58,097 nt of DNA, from contig JAHRFE010000037.1 in NCBI GenBank assembly GCA_019084245.1, forward strand, positions 1 to 58,097, given 5' to 3'. Shown piece by piece: positions 40,751-48,115 of this stretch. The DNA is from Hoeflea sp. (lineage in GTDB: Bacteria; Pseudomonadota; Alphaproteobacteria; Rhizobiales; Rhizobiaceae). The notes beneath the pieces are model-generated. The model searched no databases and was not told the DNA's origin. It was given only the letters and a program-made list of their open reading frames with translations. Positions within the stretch are counted from its first letter, which is position 1. The number at the start of each line of letters is the position of its first letter. A program made the position numbers and the translations under genes.

Positions 40751-41341
40751 ATGGGAAAGTCAATTATTGCGGCGCTTGCGCTCGCCTTGTCCTGCGGCGC
40801 CGCCGGCGCCAATGCACTCCATCTCAACCCGACGCAGCCCGCCAGCGCCGCAAACATGGAGACATTCGGCAGAACGACAATACCTATCGGCTATTATGAC
40901 TATTGCCAGCGCTACGCCGATCGCTGTGACCGCCCGGCAGATGGCCAGATCGTCGAATTGACACGCGAACTCTGGAAGGACATCATCCAGACCAACGACG
41001 ATGTGAATACAGCTGTTGCTCCTCTGCCCGACAGCGAGATTTTCGGGGTTGAAGAGCGTTGGGAGTATCCCGACAATGTAGGCGATTGCGAGGACTACGC
41101 ACTGGAAAAGCGCAAACGCCTAAATCAGCGTGGAGTTCCGCTGGGCGCGCTATCCATGACTGTTGCACGGGACGCAAACGGTGGCGGACATGCCGTCCTA
41201 ACCGTTGTCACAGACCGTGGGGATTTCGTTCTGGACAACGTTGAACCTCGGGTTCTGCTCTGGAAAGAAGCAGAACTCTATTTCCTCAAGCGCCAATCGC
41301 AACATGACCCCAACACATGGGTCAGTCTCGTCTCTGGTTGA
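40751..41341 (+). CDS. Transglutaminase-like cysteine peptidase (BTLCP family)
   Basis: A 196-residue exported protein with signal peptide 'MGKSIIAALALALSCGAAGA'. The Cys-His-Asp triad of bacterial transglutaminase-like cysteine proteinases is visible: 'DNVGDCEDYALEKRKRL', 'GGGHAVLTVVTDRGDF' and 'FVLDNVEPR'. Relatives such as LapG process surface adhesins, while many rhizobial BTLCPs have no known substrate. A second, longer BTLCP is encoded at 46572-47636. A strong hairpin lies six bases after the stop. Confidence 0.9.
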   Translation: MGKSIIAALALALSCGAAGANALHLNPTQPASAANMETFGRTTIPIGYYDYCQRYADRCDRPADGQIVELTRELWKDIIQTNDDVNTAVAPLPDSEIFGVEERWEYPDNVGDCEDYALEKRKRLNQRGVPLGALSMTVARDANGGGHAVLTVVTDRGDFVLDNVEPRVLLWKEAELYFLKRQSQHDPNTWVSLVSG

Positions 41342-41558
41342 ATCGTGCGCTGGAGGTCGATACCCAAACACCTCCAGCGCCTACAACAAGAGCTAGCAAA
41401 AAGCTCGCGAACCCTCCGTACAATGCTTCCATCATGTTATGGCCTCCGACAAGACAAAATAGACCAAACAGGATTGCAAAGCCCGAATAGGCCGCCAAGG
41501 TCGTCGCGCTGAAAAGGCCGATACGTGCCAGCAGCTGAGAAAGTCCGATGTGATCCAT
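41322..41558 (-). CDS. Small two-span membrane protein, unknown
   Basis: A 78-residue protein, 'MDHIGLSQLLARIGLFSATT', with two hydrophobic helices ('LAAYSGFAILFGLFCLVGGH', 'GGFASFLLALVVGAGGVWVS') and a basic C-terminus. It is convergent with the BTLCP gene and overlaps it by 20 bases; a perfect inverted repeat lies inside its last codons. Protein-like composition argues that it is real; no family recognised. Confidence 0.5.
   Translation of the reverse strand: MDHIGLSQLLARIGLFSATTLAAYSGFAILFGLFCLVGGHNMMEALYGGFASFLLALVVGAGGVWVSTSSARFNQRRD
41347..41380. terminator. Perfect inverted repeat after the BTLCP gene
   Basis: GCGCTGGAGGT (41347-41357) and ACCTCCAGCGC (41370-41380) form a perfect 11-bp stem with a 12-base loop, six bases after the BTLCP stop. 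There is no U-run. It lies within the 3' coding end of the opposing small gene. Confidence 0.5.
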
Positions 41559-41594
41559 CCCCAAATTATGGATGCACCATCGGCACACAGCCAA

Positions 41595-41786
41595 TCACTT
41601 GTCGGTGATTGGCTGTGAAGGCAACGGGTCCATCTGGGTTTCCGACTGCAGGTGAGTGATGCTCACGCCAAACACGGTTACTGCGAAGCAGCACAGTGCC
41701 AATAACAGATAAATGTTCCAGCGCTTGCGCTGTCGCGCTAACGTGTACGATTCTTCGATCGAAAGTCGCAGAGATGTGTCGGTCAT
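41595..41786 (-). CDS. Small single-span membrane protein, possibly CoxF-like
   Basis: A 63-residue protein: 'MTDTSLRLSIEESYTLARQR' cytoplasmic part, one helix 'WNIYLLLALCCFAVTVFGVS', then a short periplasmic tail. The layout (basic N-terminus, one helix ending in 'VTVFGVSITHL') is like small cytochrome-oxidase assembly proteins of the CoxF type, but this is weak. It lies downstream of a possibly broken frame. Confidence 0.5.
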   Translation of the reverse strand: MTDTSLRLSIEESYTLARQRKRWNIYLLLALCCFAVTVFGVSITHLQSETQMDPLPSQPITDK

Positions 41787-41787
41787 T

Positions 41788-42116
41788 TTTGTCCATTGCC
41801 TGATCTTGCCAATTTGTCGAGATCGATACACGAAGCTGCTCGTCGCTGGAAGGCACGCTGACCCGAAAGACGGCGGCGCGCTTCCAAAAGAAACTGGTTC
41901 CCAGCTCGGATGTACGACTCGCTATCGCAATCGGGTGGAAGACCGTCTTTGCCTCTAGATCTTGTCCGAGCAGGATGCCGAGTGGATGGAACTCGGTGCG
42001 GAGAAAGACGTCGTGAGCGAGCCGGGGCCACGGATTGGCATGTTTCCACTCTTGGCTGATCGCACGACGGCCTGGCCAATATTCTAGGCCGAGCGCGAAA
42101 TCCCAAATGGGAGCAG
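41788..42116 (-). pseudogene. Protein-like open frame without a start, possible broken gene
   Basis: On the minus strand one frame reads 'CSAPIWDFALGLEYWPGRRA', 'ISQEWKHANPWPRLAHDVFL', 'RTEFHPLGILLGQDLEAKTV' and 'FHPIAIASRTSELGTSFFWK'. This has strongly protein-like composition, but it opens just after a stop at about 42144 and has no usable start codon until a GTG at 41856. The upstream part of a gene may be in another frame or lost. I do not recognise the family. Confidence 0.4.
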
Positions 42117-42272
42117 AGCACGGAAATGCCCGATTCTACCCCATACTTCCGACATCGCTTCGATATACACCGATACGGATCCTTCATAAGGGCCGAAGTG
42201 GCGTCCGGCGTTTCAGTGCAAGGCATCAGAGGCATTGAAGCGTCCTTCATCGAGCAGGCACTGGTTCAGGCG

Positions 42273-42737
42273 CTACGGGGCTTTCTTGTCATCTCCGGCT
42301 AGGACGCTCTCGATGAGCAAGAGCCCCACCCCGCACACGATCGCCACGTCGGCAAGATTGAAGGCTGGCCAATGATAACCGCCAATGTAAAAATCCAGAA
42401 AATCTGTCGCGGCGCCCTGCCGCAGCCGGTCGAGCAGATTGCCCATCGCGCCCCCGACGATAAGCCCGAGGGCGGCGGCCGTGAGACGGTTGTCGGTTTG
42501 CTTGATCCAGACAAGGAGCCCCACAGCTATGGCGAGCGTGAACGTCATCAGGATCCAAGCCGGAGCCTCGCCGAACAATCCGAAGCTTACGCCGGTGTTA
42601 TAGCCGAGCACGAGATTAAAGAAGTCGGTGACGGGGATGACCCGAGGTGGAATCATGACATAGTTCAGGACCAACCATTTCGTCGCCTGATCAAGGAAAA
42701 ATCCGCCAAGGGCGATTGGAAGGCCGAGCCTGAGCAT
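42273..42737 (-). CDS. lspA: Lipoprotein signal peptidase (LspA)
   Basis: A 154-residue, four-helix aspartic protease that cleaves prolipoprotein signal peptides. Catalytic Asp residues lie in 'GAMGNLLDRLRQGAATDFLD' and 'WPAFNLADVAI'. 'FNLVLGYNTGVSFGLF' is the conserved substrate-binding region. It is not near ileS as a housekeeping lspA would be. It sits with ccdA, a cation exchanger and a CDF exporter. LspA-type genes of this kind occur in heavy-metal operons (pbrC). A second copy is at 57278-57763. Confidence 0.93.
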   Translation of the reverse strand: MLRLGLPIALGGFFLDQATKWLVLNYVMIPPRVIPVTDFFNLVLGYNTGVSFGLFGEAPAWILMTFTLAIAVGLLVWIKQTDNRLTAAALGLIVGGAMGNLLDRLRQGAATDFLDFYIGGYHWPAFNLADVAIVCGVGLLLIESVLAGDDKKAP

Positions 42738-42764
42738 ATCGCATAATCCCTTATAAACTCCGGC

Positions 42765-43505
42765 TCAGCCGATTCGGCCGAGGGCCGGGAACGTCCGGAG
42801 GAGCCAAATTACAAAGCTGGAGAGATGGCCGGTGATCATGGCAATAGCCATGACCACCTTCACCCCGCCAGCGACGATTTTGAGCACCCGACCAGTTCGG
42901 CGCATTGACAACAGCCGTGTCATGCATCCGCGCATGAACAGAACGGCCAGGATAAAGGGCAGGCCAAGGCCCAGCGAGCATACGGCCAACAGTGCCGTCC
43001 CGCTGCAACCGTGGCGTTGGCGGCGGATGGGGCCAGGATCGAGCCCAGCACAGGTCCGATGCATGGGGTCCAGCCGAACGCGAAAGCGAGACCGAAATAG
43101 GCAGACCAAGCGCCCGCCGCTGTTCGGACTGGAATGGAACCGAACGTCACGATCAAGCCAAGGCATCGGTACAAGGCCGGTTGTGAACAAGCCGAAGATG
43201 ACGACGATCACACCGCCGATCAGGTTTGCTTCGTAAAGATGCGTGCGCAGGAGTCCGCCCAACGCGGTCGCACTGGCCCCGAGCAAGACGAACACGGTCG
43301 AGAAGCCGACAACGAAGCAGAGGCTGAGGCCGCGGGGTCGGCTCGCCGCCTTCATCCCGGAATGGGCCGGAACCCCGTCAGCGCTGATCGTGCGCCCCGC
43401 GACATAGGATATATAGCCCGGTACTAGCGGCAGAACGCAGGGTGACAAAAGGGATATCACGCCTGCGGCGAAGGCTGTTGCTACTCCGATGCTGGAAATC
43501 TCCAT
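42765..43505 (-). pseudogene. ccdA: Second ccdA copy with a compensated frame shift
   Basis: The 246-codon frame starts and ends as a good CcdA ('LLSPCVLPLVPGYISYVAGR' with the helix 1 Cys, and 'LLAVCSLGLGLPFILAVLFM'). Between about 43130 and 42995 it reads nonsense such as 'RSRFRVRLDPMHRTCAGLDP'. The neighbouring frame over the same bases reads 'GLAFAFGWTPCIGPVLGSIL', which is the true helix 4 motif with the second redox Cys. Two opposite one-base indels therefore flank this stretch. The encoded protein would lack the essential FGWTPC motif, so it is probably inactive unless the indels are sequencing errors. Confidence 0.75.
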
Positions 43506-44506
43506 CAGACCAGCTCCAGCACCCAGACGACAACCACGGCTACATAGGTAGCGTAGACGCCAACCAGGCTAAGAACCTGCCAGCGTCGGAAGCCAGATTC
43601 GGACGCGCCCCAGCGGACGAACACCGCGTAGAGCGCAGGCATAAGCGCGACAAAGACGAAACTCACCCAGACCAGACGGAAGTTGTCGATCTGCGTCCCG
43701 ACAAGCGCCAGGGGCAGAAATCCGACCGTCATGGTCATGGCGTGATCGCCGATGATGTTGGTGAGTGCCGGCGTGATCTGGCCGCTCCGCGACACCTTCC
43801 AGGACGCGAAGATCTCTGGCAGGGCGGCAACAGGCGCAGTAATGAACAGGCCGCCGATGATCGGCGAGATGCCAAACGCCTGCACTAGATTTTGCGTAGA
43901 GATGACGGTGAAATAGGCGCCGAGCGCGAGAACCCCAACGCCGGCGACCGCCATCCAGATCCCCTTGCGCGACCACTCGACCTGCTCGGGCTTCTCGCGG
44001 CCGCGAATAAATGCCTGGGCGGCATAGGCGACATAGGCGGCCAACAGGACCCCGCCATCAATTGGCTGCAGCCCCTGCCAGGGCGCAGGAAGGATCAGGA
44101 GAGCGGCGAGCGCCAATATGCCGAGATATGGAAGGGCCTGCACGGTTGCTGCTTTCGGATCAACACGCAATAGATGCTCGCGCAGGTGCTGTTGATGTCC
44201 CGGATCATCGGGGATGTCGCGCCTGCGCGTTGCGAGATAGCCGACGGAGACGAGTGCGGGGATGCCGATGGCGGTCGAGCCGAGCATTGCCCCGAGGCCG
44301 ATATCGGTGACGCCCCGCACGGCACTGGTAAGGTTTACGCCGACTTCCGGACTTGCAGTGGCAATGCCGATCAGAGAGCCCCCAGCAGCGGCTGAGAGCC
44401 CCCACTGCTTGCGCAGCTTACGAAGGGGCTCCGCCAGATGATCGGAACCCCATTCCGCCGCGAAGACGGCCGCCAACAAAACGGCGACCCATATCCAAGT
44501 GCTCAT
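43505..44506 (-). CDS. Sodium/calcium exchanger (CaCA) family cation antiporter
   Basis: A 333-residue membrane protein with two inverted halves. It carries both alpha-repeat motifs of the cation/Ca2+ superfamily: 'GGSLIGIATASPEVGVNLTS' in the first and 'GGLFITAPVAALPEIFASWK' in the second, each with the ion-binding acidic residue. About ten hydrophobic helices are seen. It probably exports a divalent cation in exchange for Na+ or H+. Its stop abuts the ccdA copy, and the CDF exporter gene is upstream on the same strand, so it is likely co-regulated by the CmtR-like sensor. Confidence 0.88.
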   Translation of the reverse strand: MSTWIWVAVLLAAVFAAEWGSDHLAEPLRKLRKQWGLSAAAGGSLIGIATASPEVGVNLTSAVRGVTDIGLGAMLGSTAIGIPALVSVGYLATRRRDIPDDPGHQQHLREHLLRVDPKAATVQALPYLGILALAALLILPAPWQGLQPIDGGVLLAAYVAYAAQAFIRGREKPEQVEWSRKGIWMAVAGVGVLALGAYFTVISTQNLVQAFGISPIIGGLFITAPVAALPEIFASWKVSRSGQITPALTNIIGDHAMTMTVGFLPLALVGTQIDNFRLVWVSFVFVALMPALYAVFVRWGASESGFRRWQVLSLVGVYATYVAVVVVWVLELV

Positions 44507-44588
44507 GCTCCTTCGTGACAGGTTGTCCGGGTCGAGCTGATCGACAAGGCGCGGTTCGTGAAGGAGCGGTCGGGTTCGCGGCTCGATA

Positions 44589-45482
44589 TCATGCCGGAGC
44601 GCTCCGCCGTGTCGACGAAGCTTCCCGCAAATCGCTGCGGGCGTCGCGGATGATTGACCAGGACGACTGCAGGAACAGGCCGGCGATCACGGCGGCGACG
44701 ACGAGGTCCGGCCAAGCCGTTCCGGTCCAAGCCACCAGGCCGGCCGCCACGACGACGGCTGCGTTTCCGATCGCGTCGTTGCGCGAAAACAGCCAGACCG
44801 CCCGCACATTCGCGTCGCCGGTTCGGTGGGACAGCAATGGAAGAACCGCAACGACATTGACGACGAGCGCGACCAGTGCGAACAGGCCCATCAGTTCGGC
44901 CTCGGGCTGCTGCTGCACCAGCACCCGATAGGCCGTGTTTACAAGGACCCCAAGTCCGAGCGCCCCAAGAAAAAGGCCTTGGATTAAGGCGGAACGGGCG
45001 CGCCAGACAAGGCTCCACCCGATGGCGAGGATGCCCAGAAAAGTAATGAGGCCATCGCCCAAGAAATCGAGTGCGTCGGCCTTTAGCGCCTGCGACCCAG
45101 AAATGAAGCCACCGAACATCTCGATGATTCCGTAGCCGACATTGAGCAGGACCACCATCCACAGCGCCCGTTTGTAGGCCGGTGTAATATGCGATAGGTC
45201 CTTGGCCAAATCGTCAATGTCGCCCTCGGAGTCGGTTTGGGGCTCATCTAGACGGTCAAGCCGGTAACCGATACCGCTGACGGCGCGTTCGACCTTCGGG
45301 AGGCAGGATACGGGGTCGCTTACGTGCAACGTCATGATCTGCGTAGCAGTCGAAACCTTTACCTCGTCCACTCCGACCGAGCGCACTGCCTTCTCGATCT
45401 TGGCCGCGCAGGAGGGGCAATCCATGCCGGTGACGCGGTAGCGCGCGGTCTCCGCATCGTTCGCTGATGCTGTTATTGTCAT
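44589..45482 (-). CDS. HMA domain-cation diffusion facilitator fusion
   Basis: A 297-residue protein. Residues 12-75 form a heavy-metal-associated domain with 'GMDCPSCAAKIEKAVRSVGV'. Residues 95-285 form a CDF-type transporter with six helices. The metal sites are non-standard: 'ALKADALDFLGDGL' in helix 2 and 'SRNDAIGNAAVVVAAG' in helix 5, with Asp/Asn in place of the more common His. Fusion of an HMA domain to a CDF exporter is uncommon; it could hand the metal directly to the pump. The divergent CmtR-like gene points to Cd(II) or Pb(II). The C-terminal cytoplasmic domain of CDF proteins is absent. Confidence 0.85.
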   Translation of the reverse strand: MTITASANDAETARYRVTGMDCPSCAAKIEKAVRSVGVDEVKVSTATQIMTLHVSDPVSCLPKVERAVSGIGYRLDRLDEPQTDSEGDIDDLAKDLSHITPAYKRALWMVVLLNVGYGIIEMFGGFISGSQALKADALDFLGDGLITFLGILAIGWSLVWRARSALIQGLFLGALGLGVLVNTAYRVLVQQQPEAELMGLFALVALVVNVVAVLPLLSHRTGDANVRAVWLFSRNDAIGNAAVVVAAGLVAWTGTAWPDLVVAAVIAGLFLQSSWSIIRDARSDLREASSTRRSAPA

Positions 45483-45520
45483 GGCTATCTTTCCTACTCA
45501 AGAGGGGATATATATCATCC
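45483..45520. promoter_or_regulatory. Divergent promoter region with palindrome
   Basis: Only 38 bases separate the HMA-CDF start (minus) from the ArsR/CmtR-type start (plus). They contain the perfect 10-bp palindrome GATATATATC (45507-45516), which could serve as both -10 sequence and regulator binding site. Repressor control by the neighbouring sensor is inference. Confidence 0.45.
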
Positions 45521-45883
45521 ATGGCTGATATGTCTAGTAATGTCGAAGAGCTGGAGCGGATCGAAGATACAACCTTTGCTCTGCGTACGAAGCTGTTCCG
45601 GGGATTGGCCGATGCCTCGCGCTTGTCAATTCTTGATGCCTTGCGCACGCGACCGTTGTCCGTCGGCGAGATCGTCGCGATCACGGGTTTGTCGCAGTCA
45701 AATGCCTCGAACCATCTGCGATGTCTCAGCGAATGCGGCCTCGTCTACGGCGAACAACGCGGCCGTTTTGTCCATTATCGCCTGAGCGATCAACGTCTGA
45801 ATGATCTGTTTTTGCTTAGCGACGCGCTGCTGGCGCAGACCGCGTGCGCCGTAGATACCTGCGGGAACTATGGCACAAGCTGA
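45521..45883 (+). CDS. ArsR/SmtB-family metal sensor, CmtR-like
   Basis: A 120-residue winged-helix repressor: 'LFRGLADASRLSILDALRTR', 'GEIVAITGLSQSNASNHLRC'. The recognition region continues 'LSECGLVYGEQRGRFVHYRL'. Two Cys in the 'HLRCLSECGLV' context and a third near the C-terminus ('DTCGNY') match the Cd(II)/Pb(II) site of mycobacterial CmtR (two Cys in helix 4 plus a C-terminal Cys). It is divergent from the HMA-CDF exporter and probably represses it until metal binds. The ATG at 45521 lacks a clear ribosome site; the longer frame starting at 45467 would overlap the exporter. Confidence 0.85.
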   Translation: MADMSSNVEELERIEDTTFALRTKLFRGLADASRLSILDALRTRPLSVGEIVAITGLSQSNASNHLRCLSECGLVYGEQRGRFVHYRLSDQRLNDLFLLSDALLAQTACAVDTCGNYGTS

Positions 45884-46128
45884 TCGAAGCGGGCTATTGC
45901 TGGCGCAGGGCTCCATTTCGCGGTCCTGCCGATTGCAGGTCACGCATGAGCCTACCATCCTCGGCAGGACACCGTCGCAAATCACCATTCCCGGCCATAG
46001 GAGGCCAGGGCCAGGCCGCGGACCTGATCCATTTCAAAGGGACGGACGGGTCGTCACATTGCCCCCGCATCAAGCAACTGCGGCGAAGACGAGGGGAAGC
46101 TCAAAGCCCTTCCCACCACTTTAAGTTT
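45884..46128. other. Intergenic, no gene supported
   Basis: An 84-codon frame (45870-46124, plus) begins inside the sensor gene but is Pro/Arg-rich and not protein-like. Nothing else is seen until the antitoxin operator. Confidence 0.4.
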
Positions 46129-46150
46129 GCAGAATAAACATATATTCTGC
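46129..46150 (+). promoter_or_regulatory. Palindromic operator of the YefM-type antitoxin
   Basis: GCAGAATA (46129-46136) and TATTCTGC (46143-46150) form a perfect 8-bp inverted repeat with a 6-base spacer, 23 bases before the antitoxin start. Such palindromes overlap the -10 box of Phd/YefM operons and are bound by the antitoxin itself. Confidence 0.7.
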
Positions 46151-46173
46151 TTGACCGTAGCCGAGGTGCAGCC

Positions 46174-46377
46174 ATGAAAGAATTTGCCGCCGCCGACCTG
46201 ACCCGCAAGACCGGCGATCTGTTTGACGCCGCGACTATCTCGCCGGTCGCGGTCACCAAGCACCACAAGCCGCGCTACGTCATCATGTCGATGGAACGCT
46301 ATGAGAGCCTGACCCACGGGCAGGAGACCAAGCGAGCATTTCGTCTCGACTACCACGAGGCCGATAAGCTGAGCTAA
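46174..46377 (+). CDS. Phd/YefM-type antitoxin without a partner toxin
   Basis: A 67-residue protein: 'MKEFAAADLTRKTGDLFDAA', 'PVAVTKHHKPRYVIMSMERY' and a C-terminal 'RAFRLDYHEADKLS'. This is the Phd/YefM N-terminal domain with the HHKPRYVIMS strand. The next 190 bases contain no toxin (no RelE/ParE, Doc or PIN frame), so it is an orphan. It could act on a toxin elsewhere or have lost its partner. A clear operator lies upstream. Confidence 0.82.
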   Translation: MKEFAAADLTRKTGDLFDAATISPVAVTKHHKPRYVIMSMERYESLTHGQETKRAFRLDYHEADKLS

Positions 46378-46571
46378 CCGATTTTTCCGCCACGCCCGGA
46401 CACTGTTGCCGATGACGCTGCATGCCGATGAAAGGGGCGATCTGCCCTGATCGGGCAGAGCATCCGATTCACCCGAAATCCGTCGACCGGATCGTTCAAC
46501 CACCCCTTTTTCGCATGTCACTTCATCCGAAAATGCAAGTTCGATTGGAGAATTGTGCCAATCTTATGCGC

Positions 46572-47636
46572 TCAGAAGCCTGCACCTGGCGCAATTGCTC
46601 CGAGCTCCTTGAGTGAGGCCGTAAGGTTGGACTTGCCACCCTTGTAGCCGAATACGTAGTTTGCGGTGCCAGAAATCGAAAACAGAGGCTCATAGCTTTC
46701 CTTCGCCGTGTCAGCTTCAACAGCATCGGTCACGTTGTCGAGGATCAGGCTACGATTCTCAAATGCAACAGACAGAACGGCGTGAAATAGATTACGGCTG
46801 GTATCCTTGAGCACGATTATTTCCATGGCGCTCATTGGAACATCGAGGCGGGCCAGCAAAGCCATTTTCAGGATGGCGTAGTCTTCGCAATCGCCACTGC
46901 TGCGATCCAGAATTTCGCCGGGCGTCGACCAGTAGTCCACCCGGTCATGGTTCTGGTCGTCTGCCTTGTAGGCGACAATTCTGTTGACTGATGCTGAGAC
47001 GTGGCGGAGTTGCTCGCTGACAGTTGATCCGCTCAACGCAAGTTGATCGGCAAGGTCTGCGCACATTTCGGTGCAAATGTCGTCGGGTGCGCCGGAAGCG
47101 ACAGCCTTCTTGATCAGGCCGGATATGCGGGCACCACTCTTGATCTTGCCGAAGCGGATCCTGTAGGCACCGAACAAAGGCGCTTCCTGACGAATGGTCT
47201 GGCTGATCGACACCCCAGCGGGGGCCGTCATCGCAGGAATCGAGGCGGTGATGACCTGGGCCTGGTCGATCATCTTTTCATTGAGAGCCGGATTTTCCGC
47301 CAGGCCCTTATCGGCAAGTTTTGTGAGCGCCGATGGTAGTGCGAGGTCGTTGGTGGAAGCAAGGTCAAAGTCAGGATCGACATCAAGATCAAGGGGAGCG
47401 AGGCCAGCTTGGGTCAGGGCAAGGGTCGTGGTGAGGTATTCCGTGGTCAGCCAAGCTGAACCCCGGGCGACATTCCGGTTCTGCAAGAGGGGAGCGGCGG
47501 CACTGGAGCTTATAAGAACTTCAGGATTTGTTTCGAGTGTTTCGTAAGCACAAGCCTGTGCGAATGAAGCGCAGAGCAACACGAGTGCGAATGCAGATAC
47601 TTTGGAATATGATTTCGCTTTATATTTATCTTGCAT
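46572..47636 (-). CDS. Long transglutaminase-like cysteine peptidase (BTLCP family)
   Basis: A 354-residue exported protein. The first 25 residues are a signal peptide ending near 'SFAQACAYE'. Residues 30-150 are an extra region with no known domain. The BTLCP domain follows with 'DRSSGDCEDYAILKMALLAR', 'SRNLFHAVLSVAFENRSLIL' and 'DNVTDAV', giving the Cys-His-Asp triad. It is about 150 residues longer than the neighbour at 40751-41341. GGGGAG precedes the ATG. The substrate is unknown; an adhesin-processing role as in LapG is one possibility, but no adhesin gene is visible. Confidence 0.87.
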   Translation of the reverse strand: MQDKYKAKSYSKVSAFALVLLCASFAQACAYETLETNPEVLISSSAAAPLLQNRNVARGSAWLTTEYLTTTLALTQAGLAPLDLDVDPDFDLASTNDLALPSALTKLADKGLAENPALNEKMIDQAQVITASIPAMTAPAGVSISQTIRQEAPLFGAYRIRFGKIKSGARISGLIKKAVASGAPDDICTEMCADLADQLALSGSTVSEQLRHVSASVNRIVAYKADDQNHDRVDYWSTPGEILDRSSGDCEDYAILKMALLARLDVPMSAMEIIVLKDTSRNLFHAVLSVAFENRSLILDNVTDAVEADTAKESYEPLFSISGTANYVFGYKGGKSNLTASLKELGAIAPGAGF

Positions 47637-48115
47637 CTGATTATTCTCCCCTTCGTTGAGGAGAAGACTACAATGCAGAGTATAATATCCCGCAAATGGG
47701 CATGCTTAACGATTTTATACTTATTTCTCTAAAAATTTATCCAATTTCATTGCGAGACTCCATCGTTCGTGGTTGGGCATTTCCGCTTCTGCGGAGCATC
47801 TTGATTGATCGCTGGATCGCCGCGCGGTTGCGGCTGATTTTAATCTCTCAATCTGCGACTTTTCATGCTGTCATGTCGTCAGGATCAGCTTGCAGGTATC
47901 GCATCCTGCGTTCGCATGCTTTGTCCCGAAGATATTTCCTCAATCTCGTCGAAGATAGGTTCATGAAGGCACGGCTGAGCGGTAAACGCGCAGTCCTCGG
48001 GTAGAGTAACATGCGCAGAGATCAAAATGCTCCCTTCCGTCTCAAGTCAGCTGCATCAGCGCCATGCCGGAATTGTTGCCGTTGTTTCGTATCGCGGTCT
48101 CCGCCGCTGGATCCG
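47637..48115. other. AT-richer gene-free stretch
   Basis: Lower GC than the surroundings near 47640-47760. Short plus frames (47696-48004, 48011-48394) show no domain and no ribosome site, and the second overlaps the arsenite carrier gene. I see nothing functional beyond the likely promoter of the BTLCP gene. Confidence 0.4.

Noticed and set aside
42126-42302. 58-codon plus frame convergent on lspA
   Set aside because: Moderately protein-like, but it overlaps the lspA 3' end, has no ribosome site and no recognised family.
45870-46124. 84-codon plus frame starting inside the CmtR-like gene
   Set aside because: Pro/Arg/Gly-rich, no recognisable fold, and it overlaps the sensor in a different frame.
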